Assembly: GCF_000308515.1 (NCBI RefSeq)
Contig: NZ_BAFV01000124.1
Span: 1 to 64,000 of the forward strand
Direction of reading: 5' to 3'
DNA length: 64,000 bases
From: Nocardia carnea NBRC 14403
GTDB lineage: Bacteria > Actinomycetota > Actinomycetes > Mycobacteriales > Mycobacteriaceae
Shown here in pieces: positions 61,837-64,000 of the stretch. Position 1 is the stretch's first letter. Every line of letters starts with the position of its first letter. The translations under genes were made by a program, and so were the position numbers. Below the pieces are notes generated by a model that saw only the letters and a list, made by a program, of their open reading frames with translations, was not told the origin of the DNA and did not search any database.

Positions 61837-62481
61837 ATGGTGAGGCAGGGCGACGCGGTCGACGAGAAGATCATGGATGCTGCGCTGGTGCGGTTGCTGC
61901 AGGTAGGCATCCGGCGCGCGAGCCTCGACGATATCGCGCGCCGTTCGGGCCTCAACCGCGTGACCATCTACCGCCGGTTCGCCGGCAAGGACAATCTCAT
62001 CGAAGCGGTCATCATGCGTGAGATCGAGCGGATGCTCGCCGAGGTGGGCCGGATCTCCGCCGAAGGTACCGATGTCGACGATCAGATCGCACGGACAGCG
62101 TTGTTCGTCCTACGGCAGGCCCGCACGCACCCGCTGCTGACCCAGCTCATCGAGGTCTCCCCGGAGGAAGCGATCGAGTTCTACACGGTGCGCGGTGAAG
62201 AGATGGTGAGTTCGGCGATCGGTTATATCGTGACGATGCTCGAGCACGGGCAGGCGGCGGGCACTATCGACGACTACGACCCGCGCCCGGTGGCCGAACT
62301 GCTGGCCCGGCTGGCACATTCGCTGCTGCTCACACCGCTGGGCGGTGTCGATTTCCGCGACGAGGAACAGGCCGCGGCCTTCGTCCGGATGGCGGTTGTA
62401 CCGCTCGTCCGGCACGGCGCGACGGTCGGGGCGGGTGTGGCGCGGGAATCGCCCGCGGCCGACCGGTCGCGTACCCGCTGA
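61837..62481 (+). CDS. TetR family transcriptional regulator
   Basis: A 214-residue TetR protein with the helix-turn-helix near residues 25-55 (ASLDDIARRSGLNRVTIYRRFAGKDNLI). I start it at the ATG at 61837; the longer frame begins in sequence that does not look like protein. The mRNA may be almost leaderless. It diverges from the DUF2236 gene and is convergent with the dehydratase gene. Confidence 0.88.
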   Translation: MVRQGDAVDEKIMDAALVRLLQVGIRRASLDDIARRSGLNRVTIYRRFAGKDNLIEAVIMREIERMLAEVGRISAEGTDVDDQIARTALFVLRQARTHPLLTQLIEVSPEEAIEFYTVRGEEMVSSAIGYIVTMLEHGQAAGTIDDYDPRPVAELLARLAHSLLLTPLGGVDFRDEEQAAAFVRMAVVPLVRHGATVGAGVARESPAADRSRTR

Positions 62482-62513
62482 TCGGGCCGCGGTCCGGGAC
62501 GGCTCAACGGTGT

Positions 62514-63512
62514 TCAGCGTGCCGGTGGGCGCAGGACCGCGTGCGCGTGGATGAAAAGTCTGCGGTCCAGGCATCGGCCGTCGAGTTCGACCACGCCCGC
62601 GCCGGTTCCGTCGACCGAGACCATCCGGCCGGCGATCTCCACCGGCTGGACCGCGCGGCCGCGCTGCCCGCCGAAGTGGGTGAATTCGGCGTCGTAGCGG
62701 GCGACCGCGGCGGGGTCGCCCAGACAGGACGAGAGATAGCCGGCGGTCAGCGCGAGACGCATCATCCCGGACGGTGGCCTGCCGTGCGCCTCCGGACCGG
62801 CCACCGTGCGGTAGTGATCGGGAGTGCCGAGCGCGTCGTAGGTGTCCATATCGGCGCTGTCGACCGGAAAGATGCGCCGCGGTAGCGGTAATCCCGGAGA
62901 AGTCGCCGCGGACCCGAGGGTTCGTCTGTTGCCGGTCCGGGCGCGGGCCCTGTCGACCACGCCGCCGAGGGGGTACGGCCGGGTCACCGGGTGCGCCGGA
63001 ACAGCGGGCGCGCAGACGTACAGCGAGCTGGAACTCGATTGCACGATCTCGCCGTGGTGGTCGGTGAACACCAGTTGTGCTTCGACGCCGGCGTATTCGC
63101 CCGTGGTCCGGATCGCGCGGATCCGGATATCGGTGGTGACGATATCCCCGGCGACCAGTAGGCGCCGGATGTCCAGGGTCTGCCGGGTGTGCAGCAGCGC
63201 GGTGGGCCGGACACCCGGGGCGAGGACCCAGACGGCGTCGTATTGTGCCCGGACCATGACGAGTGCGGCGAAGGTGGGCGGTGCGACCAGCGCCGGGTAA
63301 CCGTAGTCGCGCGCGACCGTATCGTGGTGATGGATCGGGTGATCGTTGTGGGTGAGCTCGGCGAACAGCCGAATACGTTCCGGCGTCACGGTATAGGGCC
63401 CGGTGCCGCGGATCGGGCATCGGCCGCTGAGCTGTGCCGCCGTGGATTCTCGGTTCGGTCCTGGGGAAGCGGTGATCCGCGTGGATTTCGGTACGCCGTT
63501 GACGATCTGCAT
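62514..63512 (-). CDS. MaoC/FAS1-like double-hotdog dehydratase
   Basis: A 332-residue protein made of two hotdog domains. The N-terminal one has VTPERIRLFAELTHNDHPIHHHD and YPALVAPPTFAALV, where N/D-x-N-P-I-H-like residues form the MaoC hydratase site (here HNDHPIHH). The C-terminal one is of the inactive type. Such fused proteins hydrate or dehydrate acyl-CoA or acyl-ACP. The ATG has GAGGAGA upstream. The pathway is not clear from context. Confidence 0.85.
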   Translation of the reverse strand: MQIVNGVPKSTRITASPGPNRESTAAQLSGRCPIRGTGPYTVTPERIRLFAELTHNDHPIHHHDTVARDYGYPALVAPPTFAALVMVRAQYDAVWVLAPGVRPTALLHTRQTLDIRRLLVAGDIVTTDIRIRAIRTTGEYAGVEAQLVFTDHHGEIVQSSSSSLYVCAPAVPAHPVTRPYPLGGVVDRARARTGNRRTLGSAATSPGLPLPRRIFPVDSADMDTYDALGTPDHYRTVAGPEAHGRPPSGMMRLALTAGYLSSCLGDPAAVARYDAEFTHFGGQRGRAVQPVEIAGRMVSVDGTGAGVVELDGRCLDRRLFIHAHAVLRPPAR

Positions 63513-63555
63513 CGTGTCTCCTCGGTGCGTCCGTGGGTGGCTGCCTGCGGCGTGC

Positions 63556-64000
63556 TCAGACTGCTTTCCCCACGGGTACCGGGCCGGCCGCGACGCCGGC
63601 TCGCGCGATCGGCTTCGGTGCCGCCGGGCCCGGGTATCCCTTGCCTTCGAATGCGCCGACCACCATAGCCGCCTGCAGTTTCGACAGTCCGGATACCGTC
63701 GCCGGGTCGTAACCGGTGACCTGGTGGATGCGGCGGAATCGGTAGTCCACCGTATTCGGGTGGACATGCAGCAGCCGGGCCGTGCTCTTACGGCTGCCGT
63801 CGCAGCGGATGTAGACGAGCAGCGCCTCGACCAGGTCGCGATGCCCGTCCAGCGACGAGGCGATCCGGGCGAGGCTCTCCCGGGCGGGGCCGGGCCTGGT
63901 GACCTGGTATTCGAGGGCGATCCGATCGAACCGGTACACGCCGTGGGGGTATCCGAGGCGTCGTACCACGTCCAGCATTTCGTGCGCCGTATCGACGGAA
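63556..64000 (-). CDS. PucR/CdaR-type transcriptional regulator, C-terminal part (partial)
   Basis: The open frame runs from beyond the window edge to a stop at 63556 and shows the end of a PucR-family regulator: the helix-turn-helix HTH_30 region with LLVYIRCDGSRKSTARLLHVHPNTVDYRFRRI (in the family: D.s...TA..L..H.NTv.YRl.ri). A 40-residue alanine/proline-rich tail follows. It is next to the MaoC-type dehydratase gene on the same strand. The N-terminal sensing part is not in the window. Confidence 0.88.
   Translation of the reverse strand, partial: SVDTAHEMLDVVRRLGYPHGVYRFDRIALEYQVTRPGPARESLARIASSLDGHRDLVEALLVYIRCDGSRKSTARLLHVHPNTVDYRFRRIHQVTGYDPATVSGLSKLQAAMVVGAFEGKGYPGPAAPKPIARAGVAAGPVPVGKAV

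Overview
The window is very GC-rich and its codons mostly end in G or C. The gene content is that of a mycolic-acid actinomycete, most likely Nocardia or a close relative: furA-katG, a mycofactocin-type SDR, several P450/BVMO/MpaB-like oxygenases, a Cys-less SCP2-type thiolase with a DUF35 partner, a MaoC dehydratase, and many TetR regulators. I see no rRNA, tRNA, CRISPR array, insertion sequence or origin. The genus is inferred from gene families only.

Layout. (1) 0.3-7.3 kb: a polyol/sugar ABC importer operon on the minus strand (SorC-type regulator, lipoprotein, two permeases, ATPase), divergent from a mannitol-type dehydrogenase. (2) 7.5-13 kb: a small XRE-like gene; a TetR/NmrA pair around a perfect 25-bp palindrome; an ABC-F ribosome-protection ATPase behind a consensus promoter, a nine-codon leader ORF and hairpins; an ECF42 sigma factor with its DGPF/YCII partner and a matching promoter. 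(3) 13-22.5 kb: DUF2252, then a TetR divergent from a six-gene catabolic operon of two phosphotriesterase-like proteins (the first has lost its metal site), an FAD monooxygenase, an HSL-type esterase, an MBL hydrolase and a CocE/NonD hydrolase. (4) 22.8-28.4 kb: an XRE regulator, an actinophage-like amidase with a holin-like membrane protein, a fatty-acid desaturase, a secreted beta-lactamase-fold protein and an NDH-2-like oxidoreductase. (5) 28.4-34.5 kb: a TetR/P450 pair, furA-katG (glycine at the position of M. tuberculosis KatG Ser315) and a double-domain universal stress protein. (6) 34.6-38.3 kb: a four-gene drug/lipid-type ABC exporter with its own histidine kinase and response regulator, with overlapping genes.

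(7) 38.3-51.7 kb is an oxidative catabolic island: alcohol dehydrogenase, four SDRs, Cys-less thiolase plus DUF35, FadR-type regulator, SnoaL-like protein, LLM flavin oxidoreductase, MFS transporter, CxxHxxC ferredoxin, P450, DUF6282 hydrolase and enoyl-CoA hydratase. Three of its promoter regions carry related palindromes (AAnnAT-N4-ATnnTT), which suggests one regulon. The likely sequence is uptake by the MFS transporter, hydroxylation by P450 or flavin enzymes, oxidation by the dehydrogenases and CoA-dependent side-chain cleavage. The substrate cannot be read from the sequence.

(8) 51.7-64 kb: ADP-ribosylglycohydrolase, an SDR and TetR, an MpaB-like (DUF2236) oxygenase overlapping a small 2Fe-2S ferredoxin, a Baeyer-Villiger monooxygenase with a TetR, an SDR relic, a secreted proline-rich repeat protein, a second DUF2236 protein, a TetR, a double-hotdog MaoC-type dehydratase and the C-terminal end of a PucR-type regulator.

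The best candidates for unusual biology are the ABC-F attenuator leader, the dead/intact phosphotriesterase pair in its operon, and the palindrome-linked oxidative island.
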